From Microbulbifer okhotskensis (GTDB lineage: Bacteria > Pseudomonadota > Gammaproteobacteria > Pseudomonadales > Cellvibrionaceae): a DNA stretch of 64,000 bases. The DNA is taken from the NCBI RefSeq assembly GCF_023895975.1, contig NZ_JALBWM010000012.1:1-64000 (forward strand), in the 5' to 3' direction. A program made the position numbers and the translations under genes. The first letter of the stretch is position 1, and every line of letters begins with the position of its first letter. Positions 29,357 to 38,849 of this stretch are shown here, piece by piece. The notes under the pieces are model-generated. The model was not told where the DNA came from and made no database searches. It worked only from the letters and a program-made list of their open reading frames with translations.

Positions 29357-30322
29357 CTATTTCTCCACCCTCTTGCGCTTCTTTTTCTTTTTGCGCACAC
29401 CTTCATAAACATTTTCAGCGCCTTCTGGGCGGGTCTTAAAACGGCGATGTACCCACATATATTGTTCCGGGGCCTCGCGAATACGGGCTTCAATAAACTG
29501 ATTGACCAAAATAGCATCTTGCAGCTCATCCCCCGATGGAATTTGCTCTATTGGTTCGTACACTTTCAGGCGATAGCCTGAGCAGTCATCCAGTCGAGTC
29601 ACCAGATAGGGGACCACTTTGGCCCTCCCCACTCGGGCAAATCTTGAAGTTCCGGTCACTGTCGCAGCCGGGACACCAAAAAACGGGGCAAAAACCCCCT
29701 GCTTGATGCCGTAGTCTTGGTCGGGAGCATACCAGACTGCACGCCCCCGCTGCAGGGCTCGCAATACTCCGCGCACATCTTTGCGCTGATAGACAGTGCC
29801 CCCTCCAGTATGACGTTCGCGGCCCTTGCGCTGCATATAGTCGTAAACCGGGTTTTTATGGGGCCGGTACATGCCATCCAAAGTGATACTCATTCCCATC
29901 ATAGCGGCACCGAGTTCCAGGGTGGTGAAGTGCATCGCCATCAGCAGAACACCTTGTCCCTCAGCCTGAAGAGCCCGCACAGCCTCCAGCCCCTCGAAGG
30001 TAAAACGCTTGTGAAGCCAGCGCGCGGAACGGAACCAGGCCATGCCTGTTTCCATAATCGCGATACCGTTGGACTCAAAATTGCGTCGCAGTAAATCTGC
30101 ACGATCATCCTTTCCCAGTTCAGGGAAACATTGCGCCAAGTTGCGCTCAGCGATGGTGCGGCGACTGGTTGCAAGCCTGAGCATTAGCCGGCCAAATCCA
30201 CGGCCCAGGCCCAATTGCCAACGATATGGCAATTGGGCGAGCAGAAACCAAAATGCAAACAGCAACCAGGTCAGCCAGTATCGAGGGTGCAGCAAAGCCG
30301 CGCGGAATCGGGGTTTATCCAT
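29357..30322 (-). CDS. Lipid A late acyltransferase (LpxL/HtrB family)
   Basis: 321 residues. One N-terminal membrane anchor (about 15-32), the acyl-transfer motif HFTTLE (HX4E, 131-136), then YRPHKNP and the DQDYG segment characteristic of the family, and a C-terminal WVHRRFKTRP. It adds a secondary acyl chain to Kdo-lipid IVA at the inner membrane. The C-terminus ends in an unusual tract of consecutive Lys/Arg. Which paralogue (LpxL, LpxM, LpxP) cannot be said. Confidence 0.9.
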   Translation of the reverse strand: MDKPRFRAALLHPRYWLTWLLFAFWFLLAQLPYRWQLGLGRGFGRLMLRLATSRRTIAERNLAQCFPELGKDDRADLLRRNFESNGIAIMETGMAWFRSARWLHKRFTFEGLEAVRALQAEGQGVLLMAMHFTTLELGAAMMGMSITLDGMYRPHKNPVYDYMQRKGRERHTGGGTVYQRKDVRGVLRALQRGRAVWYAPDQDYGIKQGVFAPFFGVPAATVTGTSRFARVGRAKVVPYLVTRLDDCSGYRLKVYEPIEQIPSGDELQDAILVNQFIEARIREAPEQYMWVHRRFKTRPEGAENVYEGVRKKKKKRKRVEK

Positions 30323-30436
30323 CAGATATATTCAGGGTACGGCACCAATCTGCCATTTCAGTCGGTTGAAATAGGCGTAGTATACCCTAATGACGAGGGG
30401 GCGAGCGCATGCCCACTAATGGGGGAGGTCATGGCG

Positions 30437-30670
30437 TCAGTGCCGCAATAGAGAATCCAGTTCATCCACGGCAACACACCAGTCAGAATCATCGAGAATG
30501 GCACTTTCAATAAACTCCCGCTGGCCGTCACTCCAAAAAGAAGCTGCGGAAAGTTTCTCGTGGCGGTACAGAAAGTGGGTTACCAAAAATTCATGAATCT
30601 GCGCATCTTCAGAAGCCAGACCCAACTGGGAAAATAGGTCCTTGAGAGTATGGTGTCCGGTCGTTTCCAT
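30437..30670 (-). CDS. DUF2789 protein
   Basis: 77 residues from the ATG at 30670, the usual length; the longer frame to 30748 adds an unrelated extension. Features are LKDLFSQLGL, FLVTHFLYRHEKL and the Asp/Trp-containing C-terminus. A small, helical, cytoplasmic protein of unknown function. Confidence 0.85.
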   Translation of the reverse strand: METTGHHTLKDLFSQLGLASEDAQIHEFLVTHFLYRHEKLSAASFWSDGQREFIESAILDDSDWCVAVDELDSLLRH

Positions 30671-30752
30671 AATAAGTCCCACTATATTTTCCCAATTAGT
30701 CCGGTTTTTCGAGGCCCTTGCTCCAATTATAGATAGGCTGGCACGCACTCTT

Positions 30753-30793
30753 AAAGGTTGTTGAAAAAAGCCGCTGGGGGGCCTTTTTCAACC
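30753..30793 (-). terminator. Terminator after the aldo/keto reductase gene
   Basis: On the minus strand GTTGAAAAAGGCC pairs with GGCTTTTTTCAAC around a C-rich loop. It lies between the tas stop and the DUF2789 gene. Confidence 0.75.
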
Positions 30794-30838
30794 CGGGCCT
30801 ACAGCCCATATTCGTATAACTGCTTGGTCTGTGGTGAG

Positions 30839-31882
30839 TTAAGGGGCGGGGTTGGGATTCTGTTGATGAATCGACTCAATCGCTGCCAGCTGCTCATCAT
30901 CCAGTTTAATCTCCACGCTCGAAATATTACTGCGCAGCTGCTCGATGGTTGTCGCGCCAATAATATTTGACGTAACAAATGGCTGCTGATTTACAAATGC
31001 GAGGGCCATTTGTGCAGGGTCAATACCATACTGACACGCCAGGTTTACATAAGCCTGAGTTGCGCTAGCGGAGCGTTCACTCGCATAGCGCTGAAAGCGC
31101 TCATAACGGGTAAGCCTGGCCCCCTCGGGTTTCTGCCCGCCTAAATACTTGCCTGACAGCACACCGAATGCGAGGGGTGAGTAGGCCAGCAAGCCGCATT
31201 TCTCACGAATGGCGACTTCAGCGCAACCGACATCAAAAGTCCTATTAAGCAGGCTGTAGGGGTTTTGAATTGAGGCAATTCGGGGTTTCCCGTAAACGAC
31301 AGCTTCCTTCAAATACTCGAGCATTCCCCAGGGGGTTTCGTTGGAAATACCCACATGGCACACCTTGCCTTGCAAGACCAACTCCTCCAGGGCACCTAAC
31401 GTCTCGGCGATAAGAACGCCATCGTCACTGCCGTGTGAATAACCTAATTGCCCAAAGAAATTCGTTTGCCTCTCTGGCCAATGTAACTGATAGAGGTCGA
31501 TGTAGTCTGTTCGCAGGCGCCTTAAAGAATCGTCGCAAGCCTGCAGAATTTGCTCGCGCGTAAGACGCGGGCCCGAGCGAATATGGCCCACACCGGAGTT
31601 GGCTGCACTGCGACCGGTGACTTTGGTAGCGAGAACAACCTGATGGCGCGTCCCTCGCTGTGCTATCCAGCTCCCTATAAATTCCTCGGTCCGACCCTGG
31701 GTTTCCGGCCGTGGTGGCACCGGATACATCTCAGCACAGTCAATGAAATTGACTCCCTGCGCCAGTGCATAATCGAGCTGTTGGGCCGCTTCCGCTTCGC
31801 TATTTTGCTCGCCATAAGTCATGGTACCCAGACAAATCTGACTGACTTTAAGGTCACTAGTGCCGAGCTGGCGGTATTCCAT
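30839..31882 (-). CDS. tas: NADP(H)-dependent aldo/keto reductase, Tas-like
   Basis: 347 residues from the ATG at 31882; three extra codons upstream are possible. A TIM-barrel aldo/keto reductase very like E. coli Tas: LGTMTYGEQNSEAEA, then the catalytic Asp/Tyr in DCAEMYPVPPRPETQG, a Lys in LATKVTG and His in YQLHWPERQTN. It reduces carbonyls with NADPH in the cytoplasm; physiological substrate unknown. Confidence 0.9.
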   Translation of the reverse strand: MEYRQLGTSDLKVSQICLGTMTYGEQNSEAEAAQQLDYALAQGVNFIDCAEMYPVPPRPETQGRTEEFIGSWIAQRGTRHQVVLATKVTGRSAANSGVGHIRSGPRLTREQILQACDDSLRRLRTDYIDLYQLHWPERQTNFFGQLGYSHGSDDGVLIAETLGALEELVLQGKVCHVGISNETPWGMLEYLKEAVVYGKPRIASIQNPYSLLNRTFDVGCAEVAIREKCGLLAYSPLAFGVLSGKYLGGQKPEGARLTRYERFQRYASERSASATQAYVNLACQYGIDPAQMALAFVNQQPFVTSNIIGATTIEQLRSNISSVEIKLDDEQLAAIESIHQQNPNPAP

Positions 31883-31965
31883 TGAAATCATCCGTAAACC
31901 GAAAAATCAAATTATGCAGCTTTACTAGGAATAGTTGTAGGAGGCAGCTTAAGAGGGGGGGAAAT

Positions 31966-31986
31966 GGGGCTCTCTAACGGAGCCCC
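31966..31986 (-). terminator. Hairpin after fabV
   Basis: GGGGCTC and GAGCCCC pair around seven bases just past the fabV stop. On the minus strand it is followed by only a short T run, so terminator function is moderate. Confidence 0.45.
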
Positions 31987-31994
31987 ACAAATAT

Positions 31995-33173
31995 TTATTT
32001 AAACTTTGCTTCTACCAAGGGGGAGCTGTCGGCACTGTAATCGACACCCTTTACACCAAACCCAAACAACTTCAGGAAGTCCTCTTGGTAACCTTTGAAG
32101 TCAGTCAAGTCGAACAGGTTGTCGGCTGTCACTTGCGGCCACAACTCTTCAATTTTTGCTTGGGTTTCCGCGCGCAACTCTTTATCGTCCATGCGCATAC
32201 GGCTGTCTTGATCCAGGCGGGGATCATCGGTGTATAGACCCTCGGTATAGAGACGATACAACTGTTCAATACAGCCTTCGTGAGTTCCCTCTTCCTTCAT
32301 CACCTTGTAAACCAGGGAGATATACAGAGGCATCACAGGAATTGCTGAGCTGGATTGGGTGACCAACGCCTTCAGAACCGCGACACTGGCAGCGGCTTTG
32401 CCGCTATCGGTAATCGCTTTTGCAGCCCGATCCAAGTCTTCTTTAGCTTTGCCAATAGTGGCGTGGCCGTAAATCGGTTGGGTCAACTTTTCACCGATGT
32501 AGGTGTAAGACACCGTCTTGCAGTTGTCTGCCAGGACACCTGCCTCACTGAGAGCCTGCAGCCACAACTCCCAGTCTTCACCGCCCATAACCTTAACGGT
32601 GTTCGCAATCTCTTCATCGCTGGCAGGCTCCAGGGTGATATCGGAAATTTCCAGCTTGTCAGTATTCAAGTTCTTGGCAGTGTAAGACTTGCCAATAGGC
32701 TTGAGCACTGAGTTATGTAGCTCCCCACTCTTTGGATCTTTGCGACGTGGGGAAGCCAAACTGTAAATAACAAGATCTACTTGCCCAAGATCCTCTTTGA
32801 TCATCTCAATAGCTTGGGCCTTGACTTCATCAGAAAAAGCATCGCCATTGATGCTTTTAGCATAAAGGCCCGCCTTCTGCGCTTCCTCTTCAAAAGCCGC
32901 AGAATTGTAGTAGCCTGCCGATGCACTACGTTTCTCAGTGGGCGGTTTCTCAAAGAACACCCCCAGGGTATCGGCGCCACAGCCAAAAGCAGCCGTAATT
33001 CGTGACGCCAGGCCGTAGCCTGTGGAAGCGCCGACCACCAGTACCCTTTTAGGCCCGTTTTCAATCGCTGACCGGTTCTGAATGTACTCAATCTGCTCAC
33101 GTACATTGGCAGCACAGCCCTGCGGGTGGGCATTGGTACAAATAAAACCGCGTACTTTCGGCTGGATGATCAT
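31995..33173 (-). CDS. fabV: Trans-2-enoyl-ACP/CoA reductase FabV
   Basis: 392 residues, standard for FabV. The nucleotide-binding segment is GASTGYG near 48-54, and the catalytic pair is Tyr235-x8-Lys244 in [12 protein letters not shown]. It performs the last NADH-dependent reduction in each fatty-acid elongation cycle. FabV enzymes are naturally resistant to triclosan. It is monocistronic and faces a 510-base divergent region. Confidence 0.96.
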   Translation of the reverse strand: MIIQPKVRGFICTNAHPQGCAANVREQIEYIQNRSAIENGPKRVLVVGASTGYGLASRITAAFGCGADTLGVFFEKPPTEKRSASAGYYNSAAFEEEAQKAGLYAKSINGDAFSDEVKAQAIEMIKEDLGQVDLVIYSLASPRRKDPKSGELHNSVLKPIGKSYTAKNLNTDKLEISDITLEPASDEEIANTVKVMGGEDWELWLQALSEAGVLADNCKTVSYTYIGEKLTQPIYGHATIGKAKEDLDRAAKAITDSGKAAASVAVLKALVTQSSSAIPVMPLYISLVYKVMKEEGTHEGCIEQLYRLYTEGLYTDDPRLDQDSRMRMDDKELRAETQAKIEELWPQVTADNLFDLTDFKGYQEDFLKLFGFGVKGVDYSADSSPLVEAKFK

Positions 33174-33686
33174 TCTTGCAGTCTCTCCCTTTGTATTTGG
33201 GGAATCGTGGTTACCTGAGCACAGATATTACGGGTAGCGCTCTGGAAAACTATGAACTGAAGCCCGGCATTGCGACGCCCGAGTCAGATTCGCGGGTCAT
33301 TCTAATCCTTGTGGCCCGGGAGTCCCATAGCGGCATTTCTCACAAATTCCCTGTGGCGTCCAGAATATCTACTATCCCGGCCAAACTCGCCATAGTCCGC
33401 TCACTACCCGGAAGAAACGTCTACATTTTCTGACTTTCCTACACAGAAAGTGGGCCATCTTGATCAAGATTGCGCCAAATCAGTGCCTTGATAGGGCTAA
33501 TTGACACATTTTTTTACGAAAATCCGGCATCTGCACTTTTTCTGGTTTGGCACGCTGTATGCAAGTCCCTTTGCAAGGAGACCACTTCGCCCAACGGCAA
33601 AGTAGTGGACGGCCCTTCGCCGCAACACAGCCGAACCACCAACGGTTCAAAAATTATTCAACCTGTAGCTACTTAGGAAGGTCAGT
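33174..33686. promoter_or_regulatory. Divergent promoter region fabV / thioesterase
   Basis: No credible gene in 513 bases. The left part must contain the fabV promoter. The right part has a sigma-54-like element at 33548-33562 and a leader of about 115 bases with imperfect inverted sequences (for example CCACTT...AGTAGTGG around 33583-33609). Confidence 0.5.
33548..33562 (+). promoter_or_regulatory. Sigma-54-like -24/-12 promoter
   Basis: TGGCAC, five bases, ATGC: one mismatch from the TGGCAC-N5-TTGC consensus, with a favourable T before it and correct spacing. It points at the thioesterase gene 125 bases downstream. No activator site is recognised. Confidence 0.5.
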
Positions 33687-34115
33687 GTGAAATACTATTC
33701 CCGTTACTGTGTAAAACCCGGAGACCTCAACCCCGCTCAACGCCTCTTCGGCGGTCAGCTACTGTCGTGGATTGATGAGGAGGCGGCAATTTTTGCCGGC
33801 TGCCAGATGGGCACGCCGATGCTAGTCACCAAGTTAATGTCAGAAATCAACTTCGTCAGTTCCGCCAGCTGCGGGGATGTGGTGGAATTTGGATTCGAGG
33901 TTGTCGGTATCGGCCAAACCTCTTTAACAGTGCATTGCGAGGTCCGCAACAAGCAGACGCAGCAACTGATTGTGCAGGTGGATCAAATCGTATTTGTCGC
34001 TCTCGATGCAAACGGCAAGCCTACCCCCCATGACAAGGCCGGTATGTCCCTGGAGCAGGCTCGTATCATCACCCAACACGAGAGAGAACTACGCGAGCAC
34101 AGGCTAGCCAGCTGA
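33687..34115 (+). CDS. Hotdog-fold acyl-CoA thioesterase
   Basis: 142 residues. Hotdog thioesterase of the YciA/cytosolic acyl-CoA hydrolase type: N-terminal DLNPAQRLFGGQLLSWIDEEAA, in which the conserved Asn, Gly and Asp occur, then VTKLMSEINFVSSASCGDVVE. It hydrolyses acyl-CoA to free acid and CoA. It starts with GTG, preceded by GGAAGG. Confidence 0.88.
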   Translation: MKYYSRYCVKPGDLNPAQRLFGGQLLSWIDEEAAIFAGCQMGTPMLVTKLMSEINFVSSASCGDVVEFGFEVVGIGQTSLTVHCEVRNKQTQQLIVQVDQIVFVALDANGKPTPHDKAGMSLEQARIITQHERELREHRLAS

Positions 34116-34187
34116 CGTACCTTTTGTCGCCCCAAACTACGCATTGATGGCGGTATACTGGCGCTTTTGCGTTGGCCGCCATCAGCT

Positions 34188-34760
34188 ATGTTTGAACTGC
34201 GTTATCACACTCCCAAAACCTGGGCACAAGTGGTGCTCAGTGACTTTGATCGATTCCTGCAAGATCATGCCGCTGCCGAAAAAAAAGCTTCTGCCATGGC
34301 CGTCTCCATGTTCTCCCACTACCCGGACAAGCCGCTACTGGTGGAAGCAATGATCAACCTGGCCCTGGAAGAAATGAACCACTTCCGCCAAGTGATCAAA
34401 ATTATGCATGAACGCGGTATCTACCAGGCTCCGGATCACAAAGACTCCTATATCAACAATCTGCGTCAGTCGATTCGCCGCGGTCAGGAAGAGTACCTGA
34501 TGGATCGCCTGCTCACCGCAGCCATTATTGAGGCTCGGGGTTGTGAGCGCTTTGGCCTGGTAGCAGACGCATTGCCATCGGGACCTCTAAAGATTTTTTA
34601 CGAGCTAATCACCAGTAGCGAGGCCCGCCACCACGAGCTATTTGTGGAGCTGGCACTGGAGTATTTTTCCCACCGAGAGGTTGAGAAAAGGTTATCTCAA
34701 TTACTCGATGAGGAGGCGCGAATTATTATAACTTTCCCCCACCGTGCGGCGTTGCACTAG
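34188..34760 (+). CDS. miaE: tRNA-(ms2io6A37)-hydroxylase MiaE
   Basis: 190 residues from the ATG at 34188. A non-haem di-iron four-helix protein: the metal ligands lie in ALEEMNHF, IIEARGCERF and SSEARHHELF (E...ExxH repeated). It hydroxylates the prenyl side chain of modified adenosine 37 in tRNA, using oxygen. The upstream ribosome binding site is weak; a start seven codons earlier is less like the family. Confidence 0.93.
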   Translation: MFELRYHTPKTWAQVVLSDFDRFLQDHAAAEKKASAMAVSMFSHYPDKPLLVEAMINLALEEMNHFRQVIKIMHERGIYQAPDHKDSYINNLRQSIRRGQEEYLMDRLLTAAIIEARGCERFGLVADALPSGPLKIFYELITSSEARHHELFVELALEYFSHREVEKRLSQLLDEEARIIITFPHRAALH

Positions 34761-34869
34761 CGTATGCAGCACATATAGTGCCGTACTACAGCCCAATTCC
34801 CTTCCATTCACAATGGTGTATCCTGGCGCCAATATACAGTTAACAGTTAGACGCAGAGGCACCGAATCT

Positions 34870-35583
34870 ATGCCAGCTATTCTCCGCCGACACGGGTTCC
34901 GCCTATTATTGCTCACCCTGTTCACCCTGACCTGGGTCTGGTCAGTTTGGCATCCCTTGCATCCCGAGGACTGGCTGCTGGAGAATTATCTGGTTTTTGC
35001 TGCTATCCCAATGATTCTGTTCAGTCTGCGCGCTTTTCCTCTATCGAATATTTCCTATGCACTAATAACACTCTTCCTGTGCCTGCATGTAGTCGGATCT
35101 CATTACACCTATGCCGAGACACCTTTTGGCTACACACTGCAAATGTGGTTGGGTTCAGAACGGAATATGTATGACCGGTTGGTACACTTCAGTTTTGGCC
35201 TGTTGTTGGCTTATCCAGTTCGAGAAATCCTCATCCGCTTGGCAGGTTTACGCGGCTTTTGGGGCTATTTCTTTCCAATAGATGTCACTTTCGCGCTGTC
35301 TTCAATTTACGAAATTATCGAGTGGCAGGCCGCCAAAGCGGTCTCTCCAGAATTGGGAAGCGCCTTCCTCGGTTCACAGGGGGACATCTGGGACGCACAA
35401 AAAGATATGTTATTGGCGGGTGTCGGCTCTATTACCACCATGCTGGTAGTTTTCGCCCTGAACCTGTGGTTTAACTCCAACGCCTGGAAAGAAATCCGCA
35501 ATAGCCTGCGTGTGCCCCCAGGCGACAAATCTCTGGGCGAAACCAGACTCCGCCAGTGGTGGCATCATCGACGCAGCAGCTGA
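34870..35583 (+). CDS. DUF2238 (YjdF-like) inner-membrane protein
   Basis: 237 residues from the ATG at 34870 (AGAGG upstream); the frame is open further up but overlaps miaE and is unlike the family. Six or so membrane helices, with the conserved polar motifs ERNMYDRLVHFSFG and SSIYEIIEW, and QGDIWDAQKDM before the last helix. The conserved acidic and His residues suggest a metal or lipid site, but function is unknown. Confidence 0.85.
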   Translation: MPAILRRHGFRLLLLTLFTLTWVWSVWHPLHPEDWLLENYLVFAAIPMILFSLRAFPLSNISYALITLFLCLHVVGSHYTYAETPFGYTLQMWLGSERNMYDRLVHFSFGLLLAYPVREILIRLAGLRGFWGYFFPIDVTFALSSIYEIIEWQAAKAVSPELGSAFLGSQGDIWDAQKDMLLAGVGSITTMLVVFALNLWFNSNAWKEIRNSLRVPPGDKSLGETRLRQWWHHRRSS

Positions 35584-35586
35584 TAG

Positions 35587-36063
35587 CTACTTGGCCATAA
35601 CGTGATTCAGCGGTAAGCGGGTAGTCTGCTTCATAGTTTCCATCACAAAACTGGAGCTGACATCAAATAGGTCGGCCTTGATCAGCGCCTTGTAGAGGCG
35701 GTCGTAGCCCGACATGTCAGTCACTACGGCTTTGATCAGGTAATCCAGGTCGCCACTCATACGGTGGACCTCAAGAATTTCCGCAATCCCCTGCGCCAGC
35801 TCGCTAAAGCGGCTAGCCCACTGGTCATTGTGCTGGTTGGTACGAATCGAGATATAGACTGTGAGGGGCAAGTTTAATTTTTGCTGGTTTAGCAAGGTCA
35901 CTCTTTCACAAATCACCCCCTCCTCCTCAAGGCGATGAATACGTCGCCAACAAGCCGACTTGGACATACCCACCCGCTCTGCAATATCCCCCACCGAGAG
36001 CGTTGCGTCCCCCTGTAACAATTCGAGTATTTCCCTATCCTGCCTACTCAGTCCCCCCGCCAT
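35587..36063 (-). CDS. Lrp/AsnC family transcriptional regulator
   Basis: 158 residues from the ATG at 36063. N-terminal winged helix-turn-helix (ILELLQGDATLSVGDIAERVGMSKSACWRRI reads as the family pattern, split here at residues about 11-41) and a C-terminal RAM ligand-binding domain with HRMSGDLDYLIKAV. Such proteins sense amino acids as octamers. Divergent from a PLP enzyme, with a palindrome just upstream of its own start, so self- and neighbour-regulation is expected. Confidence 0.93.
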   Translation of the reverse strand: MAGGLSRQDREILELLQGDATLSVGDIAERVGMSKSACWRRIHRLEEEGVICERVTLLNQQKLNLPLTVYISIRTNQHNDQWASRFSELAQGIAEILEVHRMSGDLDYLIKAVVTDMSGYDRLYKALIKADLFDVSSSFVMETMKQTTRLPLNHVMAK

Positions 36064-36088
36064 AAATAGCACCCATTCCCGTTGCCAA

Positions 36089-36107
36089 TTTGACCGTACG
36101 GGTCAAA
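36089..36107. promoter_or_regulatory. Palindromic operator candidate for the Lrp-type regulator
   Basis: TTTGACC-GTACG-GGTCAAA, a perfect 7-bp inverted repeat about 25 bases upstream of the regulator's ATG and about 160 bases from the divergent PLP enzyme start. Size and AT-ended arms suit an Lrp/AsnC dimer site. Binding is inferred. Confidence 0.55.
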
Positions 36108-36265
36108 GTTTATTACGAAAAACAATCCAAATCGATCCATGCTTCCGAAAAAATATCATTTACCGGGATGTTGTGCCGAAAGTTTAGAGTGAATGGGCAC
36201 AGATAGAGACATTGTTTCTCATTAGGAAAACTAGAGTAGTACCCACTACGCAGTGGAAGGGAACA

Positions 36266-37939
36266 ATGACAGATTTAATAAAATATATCCGCGACTCAGT
36301 GATCGGCGACATGCAGCTGATTGATACACCTTTTGGCAGGCGTCCATTGATCTATGCCGATTACACCGCATCAGGACGAGCGCTGACCTTCATTGAGGAC
36401 TCCATTCGCCAGCAGGTATTGCCCTTCTATGCCAATACCCACAGTGAAAGCTCATTTACCGGAGCACACACCAGTACCTTGCGTGAACAGGCCCGCGAGG
36501 AAATTCGCCGCGCGGTCAATGCCGGCACTGACCACAAAGTAATTTTCTGCGGCTCCGGAGCCACCGCGGCAATCAACAAGTTGATCGATATTCTTAACCT
36601 GCGCCTACCCGCAGACCTGACCGAACGCCACCGGTTATTGAAAGCAATCCCCAAACGTCAGCGACCTGTCGTCTTTATCGGTCCCTATGAGCACCACTCC
36701 AATGAATTGCCCTGGCGAGAAAGCATTGTAGAACTGATCACTATCCCGCTGGATGTAAATGGCGGAATCGATCTACGCATGCTTGAGATTGAACTGAAAG
36801 CCTATGCCGACAGGCCGCTGAAAATGGGCAGTTTTTCAGCGGCCTCAAATGTAACAGGTATCAAAACGGATGTAGCGGCAGTAACCGAACTGCTGAAAAA
36901 ATACGATGCTATATCTTTTTGGGATTACGCTGCCGCAGCGCCCTATGTACCAATTAATATGCAGGGCACCACAGTGGCTGGAGGACACCATGGAAAGGAT
37001 GCGGTATTTATCTCACCGCACAAATTCGTTGGTGGACCGGGTACGCCAGGCATTTTGGTGGTCCACAGGAGACTCCTACAGAACTCGGTACCCACCGCAC
37101 CGGGAGGCGGCACGGTTTTATATGTCACCCCCAAGGATCATCGCTATCTCGAAGACGCCGAGCGCAGTGAGGAGGGCGGCACTCCAGCGATTGTCGAATC
37201 CATCCGAGCCGGTATGGTTTTCAAGTTGCAACAAGCGGTGGGGACCGAAAACATTGGCCGGCGCGAAGCAGACTATGTGGAACGGGCCCTGGAGCGATGG
37301 TCTTCGGAGAAAAATATTGAGATTCTCGGCAACACCCAATCACCACGACTTTCCATTGTCTCTCTGCGTATCAAGTGGAAAGGACGGGATTTGCACTACG
37401 GTTTTGTGGTTGCGCTACTCAATGACCTGTTCGGTATTCAAGCCCGCGGCGGCTGCTCATGTGCCGGTCCCTACGGGCACACTTTACTGGGCATCGATAT
37501 GGCTTACAGCAGGGCGCTGGAACAACAGATTCTGAATGGGCACAAACTGTTGCGCCCAGGCTGGGTGCGACTCAACTTCAACTATTTTATCAGCGAAGCG
37601 GTATTTGAATACTTGCTGGAAGCAGTTGCTCTGGTTGCGCAGCAGGGTTGGAGGCTACTGCCATTTTACCATTTTGACCCGACCGCTGGAGTATGGCGTT
37701 ATCAGGATAAAAAAATGGAACCCGCTTTCAGTATTCCCCAATGGGATTTCAGCAAGGTTCAATCTAAAGCAATAGACGGTCAATACCAGGCTTTACACCT
37801 TAAGGACTATTTGGAGATGGGAAAAAGGGAGTTGAGCCTGAGCAAACGCCAAGCTCATTTCTACGATTTAAAGTTATCAGAGGCCGCTGAGGAGCTGCGC
37901 TGGTTTGCCAGCCCCAGAGAGGCGGTGCTGGCACTCTGA
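36266..37939 (+). CDS. Class V aminotransferase-fold PLP enzyme (cysteine desulfurase-like)
   Basis: 557 residues from the ATG at 36266 (GGAAGGG upstream). Fold type I enzyme: N-terminal YADYTASGRAL, the segment HSESSFTGAHTS, cofactor region CGSGATAAINKL, PLP lysine in ISPHKFVGGPGTPG, and a Cys motif GGCSCAGPYGH in the position of the desulfurase active-site loop. It is about 150 residues longer than SufS, with the extra sequence at the C-terminus. Reaction unknown; amino-acid or sulfur metabolism is likely given the divergent Lrp-type regulator. Confidence 0.85.
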   Translation: MTDLIKYIRDSVIGDMQLIDTPFGRRPLIYADYTASGRALTFIEDSIRQQVLPFYANTHSESSFTGAHTSTLREQAREEIRRAVNAGTDHKVIFCGSGATAAINKLIDILNLRLPADLTERHRLLKAIPKRQRPVVFIGPYEHHSNELPWRESIVELITIPLDVNGGIDLRMLEIELKAYADRPLKMGSFSAASNVTGIKTDVAAVTELLKKYDAISFWDYAAAAPYVPINMQGTTVAGGHHGKDAVFISPHKFVGGPGTPGILVVHRRLLQNSVPTAPGGGTVLYVTPKDHRYLEDAERSEEGGTPAIVESIRAGMVFKLQQAVGTENIGRREADYVERALERWSSEKNIEILGNTQSPRLSIVSLRIKWKGRDLHYGFVVALLNDLFGIQARGGCSCAGPYGHTLLGIDMAYSRALEQQILNGHKLLRPGWVRLNFNYFISEAVFEYLLEAVALVAQQGWRLLPFYHFDPTAGVWRYQDKKMEPAFSIPQWDFSKVQSKAIDGQYQALHLKDYLEMGKRELSLSKRQAHFYDLKLSEAAEELRWFASPREAVLAL

Positions 37940-37946
37940 GCCGTAG

Positions 37947-38849
37947 TTACCTCAACAAGAGCAGAGGTTGGCGGGTTTTCAATAGCATCTTTGCCGTGAT
38001 ACTGCCCATAAAGAGGTCTCGCAAACGGTTGTGACTAAAGGCCCCCATCACCGTCAGGTCTATCTGGTGCTCAGTCTGATATGCCACTAACGCCTCAACG
38101 GTATTCCCGGTGAGGTTAGTGGCGGTGACCACCATCCCAACCGCCTCCAACTTAGCACGGCCCTCCGCCAAGAGTTTTTCTGCTGCTTGCGCAGATCCCA
38201 CATGTACCAGGTGACAGGACAGCTTGCGAAACAACGGGCTCTCAGCAACCAATGTCAGCGCCTTGCACGCGGCCTCACTGCCATCGTAAGCGAGCATAAT
38301 CGTGCTGGGGGGCTGAAAGTCACGGTTGACCACCAGAATGGGCTTGTGCAACGACCGCACCACTATTTCCAGGTGAGCACCCAATCCGCGTTCGGAATCA
38401 CCGTGTTCCTCACCGCGTATACCCAGTACCAGCGCACGAATTGAATCTTCCAGCTCTACGACCGATTCGTTAAGGGTATCGTGACGCTGACAAATCAAGA
38501 TTTCCTGTACACCAGCACCTTCAGCGCGGCTGCGCGCAGCCTGTAGCATCAGTTTGCCCTGCTGCACCATCAACCGGGCCCGCTGTTGCTCCAGCGCCGT
38601 TAACTCCTCAAGCAGTTCCTCTTGACTACCCAAGCCAATACTGCCGGTAAAGTCCGTCACCGCTGGGACATCGCTGCGCTCAATATTGTGTAACAGCTTT
38701 AACGGCGCAGAGAGATTAACAGCCATCCAGGCAGCGTAATCACATACTGCCCCAGTGTACTGGGAGCCATCGATACAGGAGAGGACCAGAGATACGGCCT
38801 CTCCATTGTCTACACGCTTGTTGTTATTTTCACTGCTGCTTGCGGTCAT
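37947..38849 (-). CDS. Universal stress protein, two UspA domains
   Basis: 300 residues from the ATG at 38849, which overlaps the sulP stop by one base (TGATG). Two tandem Usp folds (about 18-148 and 178-300); the second has AYDGSEAA and a C-terminal VMGAFSHNRLRDLFMGSI matching the G-x2-G-x9-G-S/T nucleotide motif. Fusions or neighbours of SulP carriers with Usp proteins are common, so it may tune the transporter. Confidence 0.88.
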   Translation of the reverse strand: MTASSSENNNKRVDNGEAVSLVLSCIDGSQYTGAVCDYAAWMAVNLSAPLKLLHNIERSDVPAVTDFTGSIGLGSQEELLEELTALEQQRARLMVQQGKLMLQAARSRAEGAGVQEILICQRHDTLNESVVELEDSIRALVLGIRGEEHGDSERGLGAHLEIVVRSLHKPILVVNRDFQPPSTIMLAYDGSEAACKALTLVAESPLFRKLSCHLVHVGSAQAAEKLLAEGRAKLEAVGMVVTATNLTGNTVEALVAYQTEHQIDLTVMGAFSHNRLRDLFMGSITAKMLLKTRQPLLLLR

